Below, in pieces: positions 1 to 11,939 of a stretch of DNA of 64,000 nucleotides (its first letter is position 1; the number at the start of each line of letters is the position of its first letter). The DNA lies in the NCBI GenBank assembly GCA_034440575.1, contig JAOTOL010001392.1, positions 488,001 through 552,000 of the forward strand, given 5' to 3'. The DNA is from Imbricaverruca yamaguchii (lineage: Eukaryota; Arthropoda; Thecostraca; Neoverrucidae). The notes under the pieces are model-generated. The model worked only from the letters and a program-made list of their open reading frames with translations, did not search any database and was not told the origin of the DNA. Position numbers and translations under genes: made by a program.

Positions 1-841
1 CAGTGCCAACTTGCTTGCGCTCAATAAACCTTGCGATATGACTGGAGAAGTTGGAAAATTATGCGTGCCAAATTCATGGATGTAATTGATGCTGGCAGTT
101 TGATTGGTGTTGCCCACTCAGTAGGGTCCCATATTACGAAGGAAAGAGGTTGGTATGACCACGACAAAGGTGGTCGGGCTCAGGCATCACCAAAAGTATA
201 AGGAACTCGACCCCCACTTGCGCTACTTGTTCCTCCAAGCTGGCCAGGTGCCCACACAGCAGCACGGCAGAGCACAACAGTCGCCGCCCCACTACCCTCC
301 ACAATCTCTTCACACGCGCGATGACAAAAAGCCACTGAGTGGCATTTTGTCATCGTCAGCACTCGACACCACTTCGAGTCCGTTGGACACCCTGTGAGTT
401 TGATCGGTCGCTACTGCGGTTCCACGATGCGCTAGTAACGCCATCTACACCCCTGGTGGCATTCAGGTGAACTAGACGGTGAATTCGAAGCTTTTCCTGC
501 AAACAGCAGATTAGCATATCATGATCTTACCTCATATGAGGCTTTCGCCAGCTCTCGCCTCGTATAAAGCGGCGAAAGTGCGGCTGGAAAAGCATGAGAT
601 GATTCACATCATCCCCAGTCGGTGCCAGGTTGCACCTGGAACTCGTAGATTTAATTAGCTTTTCTTCCTCCATGTAAGTTATTTGTAGGTGCCCAACCGG
701 TACATATATAACATATTACACATTGACTACGTCAGTTCATGCCATATGGTCCGGAAAGTGAGCATGCCTGAATATCTCCGGAACATTACTTTTGAAGTAT
801 ATAACTGTGTTCAAGAATTGACATGTTACTGGAACATGATA

Positions 842-873
842 CTGGACAGCTTACATCTGTGTAAGCTGTCCAG
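842..873. repeat. Perfect 13-bp inverted repeat (hairpin)
   Basis: CTGGACAGCTTAC at 842-854 and its exact reverse complement at 861-873 flank a 6-nt loop. It is not next to a recognisable gene. It resembles the other short snap-back hairpins of this window (6283-6343, 47819-47866, 61061-61099). Confidence 0.85.
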
Positions 874-1704
874 CTACTGACCTTGATACCTGATCCCAAG
901 TCACGCTGCAACAATGCACACATTGGTAAACCGATCTCTGCAGGCTTCGCATATGTGTGCACTGCTTGGGAAGTAATTCAAAAGAAAGGTTGTATCAGGT
1001 TAAATCAGGTCACTTTGCACAAGAGCAAGTCATATCAGATCATTTGTGTATAATCCAATCTCATGTCGCAATACTTAGTCACCGCTGAAGCGAAATTCAG
1101 GTCTCACTTGGTAAGGAACAGCAACATTCTGCATGAGATGGATTGTATAGAATAGAATATACATCAGCGGCATTGTCTTATGTCATTGACCGTTAACACA
1201 CGAATTAACACAGAATGCTTACTTCATGCTCGGTGTCATTCCTGGCGTGACAAATTGCCACGAACAGATTTTTCTCACTGAATACGGAAAAAAATATGCG
1301 GAAATAAACTTGACCTCAGGTCCATAACCTTGACATTAATGAACATTTCCAGACAGGGACTTGTTTGTCTTGATGAAAGGAGAACATCCTCTGAGTTTCT
1401 TGGGTATTTGTTGCAGCTACTCTGATTGGCGGCACTTGTAATATTTTGGAACATCACTCCATTGGACCTGTTCCAGGTCAATGAATTCAATGACCTGGAC
1501 CAGAATGTGTACAATATATGCCCAACATATGTACAATAAGCAACTGAAATTTGGGGTCGCTGGGTTTATTCGTTCAGCCGCTATGGCGGAAAAACTTGAC
1601 GGCGGGGTGAGGTGGGGGCTTCAAAGCGCCCAGCACTGCGATGGTGAATAGGGAAGGCGCACATGATGAGGTTGAGACCCACAGTGCCTTTCCATAGGGA
1701 ATCT

Positions 1705-2150
1705 TTCCGACTCTCAGGGGACCTTGTTCATCCATTATGGGCCGCTTCCAACCTCAGGAGATTCCGAGTTCCGAGTCCGACTGACTCTCAGACACCCTCT
1801 TCGTCCGTCACGGCCCTCTCTTGCTTTTAGGGGCCTATCACAGGCCTCAATGGCCCTGTATAGCCTTCATCTCGAGGGAGTTTCAGCACTGATATGGGCC
1901 CTCACTAGTCCTCTTCAGCTCTTAGGCGTCCTGCTCATCTCTCAGGAGCCCTTTCAAATCCCAACAGCATCCCAGCCATCTTTGGCCCTTAGGCGTCCTG
2001 TTTATGCCTCTGGACTCTCAGTGCCCTGTTTATTCCTCAGCTGTTTGGAGCCTTTTAATCGGAGACTGCTCTTTTGTGCTACCATGAACATTGCAGCTTT
2101 TGAGCGAGCCCTCTATTTTCTTCACGACTCTTGCTAACCCTCAGGATTGA
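1705..2150. repeat. Degenerate tandem repeat, roughly 20-30 bp unit
   Basis: A loose motif recurs irregularly on the + strand: CTCAGG or CTTAGG, then a C-rich step, then TGTTTATNCC. The open frame at 1724-2137 runs through it, and its product shows the same loose repetition, so I do not call a gene. Read on the minus strand, the motif (A-rich block followed by G/C-rich block) resembles the 21-bp array at 53.79-55.14 kb; that kinship is a guess. Confidence 0.3.
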
Positions 2151-2344
2151 CGTTTTCAGGTTTCAAGAGCCATTTCCACACAAACTGCTAGATGCGCTTT
2201 AATTTATCTTCAGCATCTGCTCCCACGCCTTGAGTGACCATTGCGGGCCCTTGAAGGCGGTCGCCTGGAGGGCCCAATCTGACTTTCCAGGGGGCGGTTG
2301 CCCCTTCACCCCTTGGATATCCCACTATTATTTAACAGTCATGG

Positions 2345-2416
2345 GCCATGGAGCCATGGAGGGCCATGGAGCCATGGAGGGCCATGGAGCCATGGAGGGC
2401 CATGGAGCCATGGAGG
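2345..2416. repeat. 18-bp minisatellite, four perfect copies
   Basis: GCCATGGAGCCATGGAGG is repeated four times without mismatch, followed by a partial unit. Each unit carries two CCATGG palindromes. Both strands stay open through it (GHGAME-type peptides on +), which is a property of the repeat and not evidence of a gene. Confidence 0.95.
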
Positions 2417-2875
2417 GCCGTGGGCTTAGAGGTGTGGTATATGGTAGAACCACAACATATCACACTGACATAACACAGTAAAACACAATGAATTGTGACA
2501 GACCACACTGCCACAATGTTAACCCACCCTCATACCAACACACAGGCATAAAATAGGTGGTCCTCTCCCGTTTACGGCTAGTTCACACTATCCTCACACA
2601 TGATTACTTCTTTCGCCGAAATCGCAAAATTTCACTTTGCCATGCTTCCTACGTGCGTTATTCCATGCCCCATTTCCGATTCTTTCCCTAAAAGAATCTC
2701 ATCCCACCGTCGTTGCGCACGCTGCTCGAAGATGAGCACCCGACGCCCCTCAACCTCCTTCTCAAGTTCTTCCATGGCATGAAATTAGAACCCCGCAGTG
2801 CGGTCAGTCTCGTTACTCGGCTGGCCAGGGAATCGGCTCGTTACTCGGTTGGCCAGGGAATACACAGCCACTTTA

Positions 2876-3492
2876 TTAAGTGGTGTGCAAACACGTAGGT
2901 GCTTCCAGGGAAGCACGTAGTCTAAATCGTCCACCCCACTCTTCAAATTCCAATATCCACCTCGTGCTAGCGACCCTTCGTAAGTCTTTCATCCGACCCT
3001 GCAACACCAACCCCTCCCTTGTCACGAGCAGAATGGCCAGCTTCCCCTGGTGTACTACCCGTCCCCTCAGTTTTATCGGGGTAGTCGCGCCACCTCGGCC
3101 CGTCCCCCGGGGTTGACGGAGTCCTCGAGGTTGAGGTCCCCCATCGCACGGTGCTAATTGTGACGGGGCAGCAATACGCCTCTTTGGTCCCGATATCTCG
3201 GAGTGGCGGGCGGGCCCGTGGGGTCCCATACGGGCCAAGCGACAAGTCGCCTCGGGCTGGGGACCTGGGCTTTCGCCTGTTGCCTGACGGCCCGGCCGGC
3301 CAGGGTCAAGGGGCTGGCGACACCGTTAGTGCGGTCGGGATGGTGGGTCTCTCTCGCCCGACCATGTGAAGGCGCCGCCCGCCCCGTATAACTCCTCGGG
3401 CTCCTGACGTCCTCCTGTCCGCGGGATACTGGCATCCCCCTGTAGAGTCCCTGCGAGGTGGAGCATACGAGGAGCTAAAACAGTTACACTCT
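2876..3492 (+). promoter_or_regulatory. GC-rich leader, probable 5' UTR of the I-like LINE
   Basis: This CpG- and C-rich block ends directly at the first plausible ATG of the LINE ORF1 (3493). It carries overlapping open frames on both strands but no domain. LINEs of the I/Jockey group have internal promoters in the 5' UTR; assignment here rests only on position and base composition. It has no rRNA-like blocks. Confidence 0.35.
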
Positions 3493-4520
3493 ATGGCAAC
3501 TTTCAACAAACAAACCATCCCTGGTCCTCTCACAAAGGACCGGAACACCAGCTTAGCTGTGACAACTACCATACACATGCAGAGACCTACTGCCCTGCAT
3601 TTCTCCCGTCCCTCCCTGTGGTCTCTACCACGGCGTCGCCTCGCCGAAATCCAGAAACCAGGGCACAGTATGGGTTGTCGTCGCCAAGAGTGCTGATCCT
3701 GAAGTCGACAGACCCTGGAAAAACATTATCAGCACTCACCTCTTGAACGAAATCGCGGATGTGACCTGCTCGGTGACGTAGTCTGCTGTGAAAACTGAGG
3801 GATGGAACACTTGCAGTAGAATGTCGACGTTCTGAGGATATAAGGAAAGCTCTGACCTTAGCTGAATTTAAATACAGCGTACGAGAGCAGGACAGAAGGC
3901 GTGACGTGACGATACCAATTTTAGTAGAACCACACAGGACAATTACTTCTCGAAAGTTGTAAATTGTTTTGCTCTGAGGCATGTTTCTCATGCAGAAATG
4001 TTCGATAGTATCTCTGAATACGATGTTGTGGAGGCACAGAGGATTAAAGTGAGGCCAGGGAGCGACCTGCAAGCCACTAACAATATTGTGTTGACTTTTA
4101 ACTCTACTAGACCCCCCGTAACAGTGTATGTTGGGTACGTCAGAGTGAAGGTTCGTGTTTTTATCTCAAACCCTATGAGGATCTTTAGATGCCAGAGATA
4201 CGGCCACACCACCCAGTATTGCCGAGGTCTCCGGACCTGTGGTAGCTGTGGAACATCAGAACACACCGATGAAAAGTGTGATTCAGAAGTGATGTGGTGC
4301 ATAAATTGTGGTTAGGGACAGACTTCGCACACCGCCTATGACAGAGCCTGTCCAGTCCATATTAAGGAAATATAAATTATTGCATTTAAATGCATCAAAC
4401 AAATACCATATTGACAGACGATATAAATTTAAATGGATACCTATCCACAAAACACCTGCTTTAGGTGTCTTTGGTCGAGCAATCTGAGTTCGGTCACGTG
4501 ACACCTAGCCGTGCGCGCCG
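3493..4520 (+). pseudogene. LINE ORF1, gag-like nucleic-acid-binding protein (broken)
   Basis: A start at 3493 gives MATFNKQTIPGPLTKD, after which the frame breaks. A recognisable stretch near 3670-3760 precedes the clearest part at 3998-4315. There a beta-rich segment (IVLTFNSTRPP, ISNPMRIFRC) is followed by zinc knuckles: CQRYGHTTQYC, then CGSCGTSEHTDEKC, then a CINC start cut by a TAG. These match the CCHC tandem of arthropod I/Jockey ORF1 proteins, which bind element RNA and form ribonucleoprotein. At least four stops or shifts lie between 3760 and 4000. The protein is certainly non-functional here. Confidence 0.8.
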
Positions 4521-4886
4521 CCCGCTGGTTCTGCACGGGCCGACGTTCCACTCTCGTCGGTGCCTGAAACTACTCAGACATTGCCTACGAGGGCTTCAGG
4601 TAAGGTGATGGGCCGCCCCCGTCCCTCCTCGCGAAGGCGAGAGACTGTCCCACCGCTGGTCCCCCCACTGAAGGACGCAAGCGGGTCTCCTCTTGGTAAG
4701 ATTCACCTCGTAGTGATGGAATCCTTAGGCCTCCTTGGCCACGGGCGCATTCGGCGTCCGCCGATACCAATGTCCACGTTGGTGAATTCTGGTATTACCA
4801 CAAGCTAGTCAAAACTAATGTGATATTTGTGTTTTAATCTGTACATCTGAGCAAGACCACCACTTAAGTTAACTTCTAGACACCTT

Positions 4887-7800
4887 ATGGCATATACACC
4901 AAATGTTTTACAGTGGAACTGTAGAGGTTTTAGAACAAGTGCCTCAGATCTCCAGATCGTTTTGAATCGTTATGGCCCTGCGGTGGTGTGCATTGAAGAG
5001 ACAAAGTTTCTACCCGAATGCACGGTTTCAATAAAAGGCTATACAGTAATTAGAAGAAAAAACGTGGTGACATAGCGTAGCACAAGGTGGAGTATTAATT
5101 GCAGTCCACAACGACGCCCCCATAAAGGAGCTCACCCTACGTATATCACTCAAAGCGGTGGCTGCACGTATGCTCTTTGCCCGCCGACCTACCACGGTGC
5201 GCTCTATATATCTCCCTCCTATAAATGCGCTTCCTACCGTTGAACTCGGGCACTTGATAACGGAGTTACCCTCACCAATCCTGCTTTTGGGCGATTCTAA
5301 CGCACACCACACGCTGTGGGGATACATCGACGACAACACCCGTGGTCGACATCTGGAGTCTTTTATCATTTTAAACACATTTTAAGCACACACTTCTCCA
5401 CGCATTCAGGCAACACCTCCGCAATAGACCTCAGCCTTGTCACCCCACATCTGACCAAGTGCCTCGATTGGACTGTAGACTCCGGTCCATTGGAAAGCGA
5501 TCATTTCTCGGTTTGGTTACGATATCTGGACAGTACAGGCCCACGTCCACGTGGGCCTGACGTGTAGTGAAAACCGCGTGCGCCTTTTAGGTCCACGTCC
5601 ACGACGATGGAACTTCAAGAAGGACCACTGCGGAAAATCTGAGGAAAAGCCTGAATTCGAATTCTGCCCTGAATCGGGGTTTCTACCACTACCCGAAGCG
5701 GTCTTCCTACACGACTGCTGGAACGTGACTGCAAGCATCCCAAAGACTTCCTCGCCGCACCCTTGTCTTATGGTGGACAGAGGAATGCAGGGACACTGTC
5801 CGTGCTAGAAGATGCGCGTTCCGAAACTTTAATCATAATAGAACCACCGTCAACTAAATAGAATCCGGGCGAGCTCGGGCTCTCATCCGGTGCACTATGC
5901 GAGAGGCCAAACGTACCTCATGGCGTGAATATGTGGGATCACTGAATCGCTCTTCACCAACCTTCCTGGTTTGGTCCCGCATTAAACGAATCTCTGGTCG
6001 ATTCAGTGCAGTCCCGCTTTCCACATTGACGATTGGTGACCGTGAAGTGGCGCACCCCGATGACGTAGCCAAAGAGATTGACGTTGTCCTGGCCAGCGCC
6101 AGCAACGTCGGTAACAGCGAACCACAATGTATACGCCACAAAATCCGCTGTGAAGCAATCATGATAGACTTTTCCACAATAGAGCACATATCGTATAACC
6201 AGTGTTTTGCCTATGTTGAAGTAGTATCGGCTATTAACAAACTACGTAGTTTTGCCTAGTATTAACAAACTACGTAGTTTTGCCAGGCTTCAAGAGGGGG
6301 ACTACTGTAGCCAAGCTACAGTAGTCCCCCTCTTGAAGCCTGGTAAAATTGTCTGAATCACCTTAGATTATCGCCCTGTCTTTGACAACCGCGTTAGGTA
6401 TGTTTATGAGAAGAAAAAAAATTGTCAACAATCGTCTATCCTGTTTTTGTTGTTTTTTTTGTAGAAAATCATGATATCCTTGTAAGCACGCAGTGTGGCT
6501 TCCGTAAAATAGGAGTACCATGGATCATATTTTGACACTGGACACGGAAGTACGCTTCGCATTTCAGCGGAAGAGACACCTGGGGGCTGTGTTTTTTTTG
6601 ACATTGAGAAGGCCTTGGACACCATCGGCGTCGGGAAATTCTTTAGTAAATTCACCAGCATGGGATCCGAGGACAAATTGGCATCTTTTTACAAAACCTT
6701 TTAGCAAATCGTTCTTTTCGTGCACGGATCGGCAACTGTCGCTCGCATTAGTTTGTCCAGGAGAACGAAGTCCCACAAGGGAGTGTGCTAAGGGTCACCC
6801 TTTTCGGGATCATGATAAATGATATTGGGGATTCACTTCATCGGAGCGTAGGGCAATATCTGTATGTTGAGGTTTTCGCAATATGGTCATGTGTCTCACG
6901 GACAACATTGATGGGAAGACAGTTGCAGCTAGCCGTCAGATGTTTCGAGAAGTTTGGCAGTGCGAATGGTTTCTGGTTCTCCACAGCGAAAACGGTTGTC
7001 ATGCACTTCTGTCACTGCCGTCGCTGTCTCAACATAGATATCCTACTTTACGGGCAGACGATACCGCTGCAACCGGTAGTTATACTTCTGGAGGTGAAGT
7101 TCGACGCGCGTTTGATATACCGGCATCATCGTAAAACATTGCGAGATAGGTGTGTGAGAACCCTGACGTATGTAGCTCGTGCAACCCATGGGGCAGACTG
7201 GGCAACACTACTCCTGCTATACCGATCGCTTATTCGATTAAAAAAACTTGACTAGGCATGTTTTATTTATGATAGAGCATGTTTTACCAGCAAACGTACT
7301 CTAGACGCAGCTCACCACTCTGCGCTTCGGATCATTACAGTGGCCTTTCGTACATCTCCAACGGCGAGTCTCCTCGCAGAAATTCACGAGCTTCCACTTT
7401 TTCTGCACCGTGAGCAGCTTGGAATGCGATCTGCCTGCAAACTATGGCAACATCCGGATCACCCAGATTATGTCCACGTATTTTCCCACCGCATACTGGG
7501 ACTGTTCTTAGATGGACAGTCTATGAATGCCGTCTAATTTGGTGTGCGAATGCGACGCCTGTTCCATGAGAGTGATCTTCAGCTACGGGGTATACGGCAC
7601 ATTGAAAGCATTCCGACGCCGCCATGAGAACTCACAACACCTGAAGTGGACGAATCTCTCGCCGGATCAAAGAAAGCTGTCATACCTCTTGAATTCCGAG
7701 CACTTGCCATGGAACACATCGAGAGCTACACTGGATTCGTTGCAACGTGCACAGATGGATCCAAAACGTAGTTTTGTCCCGGCAGCGCTTTTACTACTGG

Positions 7801-8551
7801 TACTGTTGTAAGACGTTTTTCACTTCCTTCGCATGCGTCTATGTATTCCTCTGCGCTTATTGCTATCCTGAAAGCTCTATGTTTCATTGAAGTGTAAAAT
7901 GATCCACTACACATTATCTAAACGGGGTATCGTATCCTTTTAGCGATGAGGACGCTCGACCCATCTATTTTCATTTTACAGGATGTTATATCTCGCCTTA
8001 CCGCTGTGCATCAAACAGGGGAAAAAAGTAGTACCGTGTTAGATCCCGAGCCATGTTCGCATCACTGGGAATGACCTAACGGATGCTGCTGCAAAACGTG
8101 CGTCGTTAGCCCCATGCTTGCGAACTTTATCGCTCCCTACCCGTGATCATTTCCGAACCATTTCTGCGTATGCGCTCGCAAAGTGGGAGGCTTTTTGTAA
8201 CATACTAACTGATAATAAGTTGAGAGCGATCAAGCATCGTCTCGAAAAATGGAATTCGGGCTCGCGTGTGATTAGGCGACGCGTTGTAGCGTTATGCCGC
8301 TCACTCATTCGTACTTGTTAACCGGCGATGAATTCCTGCGCTGCCAGAAATGTCACGCACGCCTATCTATGCGTCATGCACTGCTCTCCTGCCCCGGTTA
8401 TGAGGAGCGCGGACGCCACTTTGGACGCGGTCAGACACTGTCACTCATTGAAGTTTTAGGAGACGACTGGAGTGTCCAATCACAGAAACTTTTTGATTAC
8501 CTCGCCGAAGTATCATCTTTTGTAATATATGCACCACGTTCTAAAGGTTGA
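4887..8551 (+). pseudogene. LINE ORF2: AP endonuclease, reverse transcriptase, RNase H (broken)
   Basis: The endonuclease begins at 4887 with LQWNCRGF (catalytic Asn), then EETK (catalytic Glu), GDSNAHHTLWG near 5290, AIDLS near 5424 and ESDHFSVW near 5498, so all signature motifs are visible across several frames. The linker holds REAKRTSWREYV (5897). The reverse transcriptase has IEKALDT near 6600 and a GSVL-type box near 6780. Where YADD or YVDD should be, 6863-6874 reads Y-V-E-V, followed by the family's FAIW; both catalytic aspartates are lost. RNase H keeps TDGSK near 7752 and HVRITGNDLTDAAAKRA near 8055-8102. The tail has LTHSYLL then CQKCHARLSMRHALLSC. Function in life is target-primed reverse transcription; this copy is dead. 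Confidence 0.85.
6232..6343. repeat. 25-bp tandem duplication followed by a perfect 29-bp palindrome
   Basis: The segment 6232-6256 is repeated at 6260-6284. It is followed by an inverted repeat: left arm 6283-6311, three-base loop CAA, right arm 6315-6343, with no mismatch. The right arm continues into LINE coding sequence (VVPLLKPGK), so it is the original copy and the left arm is an inverted duplicate. Confidence 0.9.
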
Positions 8552-8719
8552 ACTATGCCAGGACTTATTTTGCTTCCGTTGTACTATGATTACGGAATAG
8601 GAGTATTCTGCGAAGTTTAACTAGCATTTGCAATATATCGAAGCGTAGATAACTTACTGTTATGGGCGCTGCATGACCATCGCATGGAATTGCCTGGGTA
8701 GGCCGAAGTGCGTATTTTA

Positions 8720-8785
8720 GACAAACAAACAAGCTACATGACCAATGAAGTTGAAGCGCCCTTAAGCCCAAATAACTATCTAACT
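8720..8785 (+). other. Conserved 3'-end hairpin module of the I-like LINE
   Basis: Following the ORF2 remnant, the + strand reads CTACATGACCAATGAAGTTG, then AAGCGCCC, then TTAAGCCCAAATAACTA and a TAAC-rich tail. The same module recurs at four other places with GGGCGC...GCGCCC ends that can pair as a stem. In LINEs such 3' stem-loops are the template recognised by the reverse transcriptase. Assignment to this element rests on its position right after the ORF2 remnant. Confidence 0.6.
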
Positions 8786-9721
8786 AACATGAGATTAAAA
8801 CACTCCGTTTGAAATTTAACGCCACCATCGTCTCCGCTCTCGCATGAAACATGCATATAAGCTATATTCCAATAGGTAAGCAGAGACCGATCCAATTTGA
8901 CAGAAACTGGCTGTTCCCTTTCTATTGCGCTTAGGTTTTAACCTTCGTATTTTCCAAGCAGCTTGGCCTTTCTTCCTTCGCAGCTTTTCGAGTATTAAAT
9001 TCAGCACTCACCTACATATTGAAGGATGAGTCCGGAGGCCCACGGCTCGCCCTGGACACCTGGACGTCGACTTCCTGTTCAGGTCGAGGGTGGTCAGCGG
9101 AGCCTGTCTGGAGGCTGTGAGGCTCGGGCCCCCACGAAATTGGTTTGTTAGCGGGATGGAAAGCTTCCATTCACCATTAGATTACATGCAATTTTACCGA
9201 TTTTCTATCTTGTACGTTTGATGGTAATATAGAGTACTTTGACGAATACAAATTGAAAGACCAATTATTCGGCTTTAGCAAAATGTATCCCAAATGACCC
9301 AGTAACAATCTTCCTGCCTATAAATGTGCCGCTTACAGCAGGCTGACCATCAAGCGCCTCCAAAATAATGGGATTTTCCCTGTATTGGTAGGCTCTCTCT
9401 ACCGTCAATTTTGCCCCGCCAAGTTGTCAACCTTGTTCGGAAGAAGAATAAAGGGCAGTTAGAGGGCGGGGCGGGGCTAAGTGCGCAATAGTTTCTTATT
9501 CTCAGTGACAGGAGTGTCTGAAAGATAACCGAAGAAGACCGCCTGAAATGATCTAACAACACCCGGAGACCGCAACAGGAGGCCCACTGTCGTTATAAGA
9601 GGTCCCATAGCCGCTACGGGAAACCCATATCTGCCACAGAAGGCCCCACATATCAGGAGCAAGAGGCTTCTTACTCTGCTGCAGGCGCCTTTCGGATGGA
9701 GGGCCCTCAGATAGCCGACGT
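8786..9721. other. No recognisable feature
   Basis: Neither strand shows a domain, transposon end or long repeat. A run of about 60 Arg/Lys-rich residues can be read on the minus strand at 8816-9007 but has no recognisable motif. Confidence 0.6.
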
Positions 9722-9772
9722 AATATATATTTGTGTATTTGCGTGGATATATATACATATATATATATATAC

Positions 9773-9819
<47 letters not shown>

Positions 9820-9825
9820 TGTATA
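9722..9825. repeat. Compound AT-rich microsatellite (TA/CATA/TATG)
   Basis: Alternating TATA, ACAT and GTAT steps run through this block. The Tyr/Ile-rich open frames that cross it on both strands are artefacts of the repeat. Confidence 0.95.
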
Positions 9826-11130
9826 GCTGGTGCATTAACGGTACAAGAGCAATCTGCACCAGTGGGCCGCAAAAGGCATTGCAAATGCGCAACTGACATA
9901 TTTCTTTGTCAGATATCTAACACCCGGTCCATAAGTACGGAACCATATGGACTAGGGTTAACCATAGGTATACACATGAATGGATGTGCACGTTTGGTTT
10001 GCGGGTGCATATGCAGTCTGCATATATCGGTGGAGAATTGTGGAAATAATTGGTGTGGCAGGGGCTGTTTGTCCATGCCCGTTGCTGGGATCTGTTCGCT
10101 ATGTCTGTATGCAGGAAGCTTCCTGCACCTGTCCTTGAGAATACAAGTCACAAATTGGAAAATTGCATAAAAACAGCATCTTCGACCCAACTGCAGATGT
10201 AGCGTCCTTCTTGCGTGGTTCATAGAACTCCCCGAATACGAATATATCGCGTACGAATATATTCGTAGTACAACTTTCACGTGCATTTGCGCATACGTAT
10301 TTCAAGTACGAAGGTATCGCGAACTGATAACATAAGTAAGTAACGGCGGCAGCAGCACACTTACCTGCGTGGCCGATCGATGACCGTGCGGTGGTGCCAA
10401 TGACTACTAAAAACTGCCGACTGCTTACTCCCAGCTAAAGGTACAAAAATTGTCGGCCAACTCACGCCGGTCCAGTGAGGGAACTGTGGCTGGCGAAAAA
10501 AAAAACATCATGAACTAACAGCATAAGAATCCTCCACTTGTGGCTTCGCCTGCGTTCATTTATCACTCGCATCGCAGCCGTAATGGACGTAATGCACACG
10601 TGGTGACCGTCTCTGTCGAAGCGCGGCTTGAACTTGATCCTGTGTACTGAACCGGGGCGGCAAGGGAGAACACACGCCAGCGGATAAGGCTACCACTGAT
10701 GGTGGTCTCAGCTGAGATACTACTCGCCCAAATGACATCGCAGGAGCCGACTGGGACGGCTTCGGGAGCGAATACAGCAACGGCACCACTCGCGACCTGA
10801 TCTGGCCACTATGGAAATGACCTGTCGGCGGTCCGCGAACTGGGCCGTGCACGCCTGACCCGCTGTCTGCACGTCGGTCGCTGGCAGCCGGCGGCTGTGG
10901 GAGGCTTACGTCTTCTTCTACCATTTCCTTTGGAAATCATAATATAAAATCATATTTAGGTATTAAACATCCGTAGGCTTTAAGTAATCCAACAGCAGTG
11001 TGTTTTATGTTATTCAACATCAGTCGGTTTTAGGTTATCCAACATGAGTAGGCTAGGTGGGATTAAGTTACGTCACTTTTAATTGATTGTAATTGCATAC
11101 TATTTTTCATTATATACCACCACACCCACT
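9826..11130. other. No supported gene; one GC-rich open frame
   Basis: A 122-codon minus-strand frame at 10556-10924 is GC-rich in an AT-rich setting, with Pro/Ser/Arg-rich sequence and no motif I know. It could be an exon, since GTAAGC occurs early in it. Codon quality is ordinary and I do not call it. Confidence 0.4.
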
Positions 11131-11290
11131 GGCGGATCTAGCTCACCGGTTTGGGGGGGGGGGGGCAACTTTCGGATTTGGGTGTCAGCCCTGCCACCCC
11201 CCCCCAATGGTGTGCCTAGGATTTCCACGAGAGGGGTGAAATGGATTTGGAGGGTGCCCATTCTGCTATTATTTTTGGTTTAATAGCAAT
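11131..11290. mobile_element. Possible hAT-like terminal remnant with poly-G/poly-C runs
   Basis: CACTGGCGGATCTAG is followed within 25 bp by 14 Gs, then a run of Cs. Many hAT termini start CAGTGGCGGATC followed by a G run. A similar motif on the opposite strand, GGATCCGCCTGTGA, is at about 31253-31266 beside C and G runs. Only one end is visible in each case. Confidence 0.3.
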
Positions 11291-11935
11291 GCTGGCAAAT
11301 GCACTGCAGTATACACTTAGCATGGTGATGTCAAATTACTTTGGCATCGGCAACAGGCTTACCTTTGTTCAAGGAAAAAAATGAACAAAAAGGTATCTAA
11401 AAGTTGTCAACCTTTTGCATTGTAAGCTACAACCATTAAACCGGTTGCATATTTGTTGTATGCCCACTCTTTCCACAGTGCAAAAACCCTGACCTGCTGT
11501 TTACCTGACCACATTAGCAGCTGTCTCCAAGTTAATCATTATTGAGACAATTGTTAATGTGAACTCCTTACTTGGAATAACAGGAATAAGCAAGCTGTTC
11601 TCAGTCTCATTAGAGTGGTGCAACTCTGGATCTCAGCAGGCAGAGGCTGGGCTGGGGCCAACTTCTGGTGCAGGCAGAAGATTGAGACAGGAGAGGTTGG
11701 AGACAGAAGCTACTCCTTCAGGAGAAGGTTGAGATGTTGAGATGGAGAATCCAGACTGAAAATAAAGACAGACGTATACTTCAATATGCACCATTGAGTT
11801 CACATACTTTTATTCCTAGACATCTTAGTTTAGGCAGTTACACTTCCACAAAAAACAACAAATTTCTCTATCTATCAAAATACATCATTTGACTATCAAT
11901 CCATGATTATATCTCCAATTCGAGCTTAGGGTAGG
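11291..11935. other. No recognisable feature
   Basis: AT-rich sequence with a purine-rich patch (11640-11760). No domain, repeat boundary or RNA gene was seen. Confidence 0.5.
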
Positions 11936-11939
11936 TCAG

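Larger units (their letters stand above)
1..2340. other. No supported gene; short repeats only
   Basis: Both strands were read for domains, splice-bounded exons and transposon ends and nothing convincing was found. Open frames here have no recognisable motif. The exceptions are a perfect hairpin at 842-873 and a degenerate repeat at about 1705-2150, listed separately. Confidence 0.6.
3493..8785 (+). mobile_element. I-like (RNase H-bearing) non-LTR retrotransposon, decayed
   Basis: Domains follow the I-clade order on the + strand: gag-like ORF1 with CCHC knuckles (3493 to about 4520), endonuclease (4887-5550), a linker rich in Arg/Ala, reverse transcriptase (about 6230-7260), a thumb region (7320-7540), RNase H (about 7740-8105), and a C-terminal Cys/His segment (8290-8490). 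A conserved 3'-end hairpin module follows at 8720-8785. Many stops and frameshifts break both ORFs. The polymerase box is mutated and a 29-bp palindrome disrupts the linker/RT junction. Shortened copies of its 3' end lie at 30051, 32946, 38865 and 58308. The clade call uses the ORF1 knuckles plus RNase H; Jockey-group placement is the alternative. Confidence 0.85.

Noticed and set aside
1724..2137. 137-codon open frame
   Set aside because: Crosses a degenerate tandem repeat; no motif.
3100..3480. rRNA fragment because of high GC
   Set aside because: No recognisable conserved rRNA block; it leads directly into the LINE ORF1 start.
10556..10924. 122-codon GC-rich minus-strand frame as a gene
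   Set aside because: No domain, ordinary codon pattern, Pro/Ser/Arg-rich; kept only as a remark in the gap entry.
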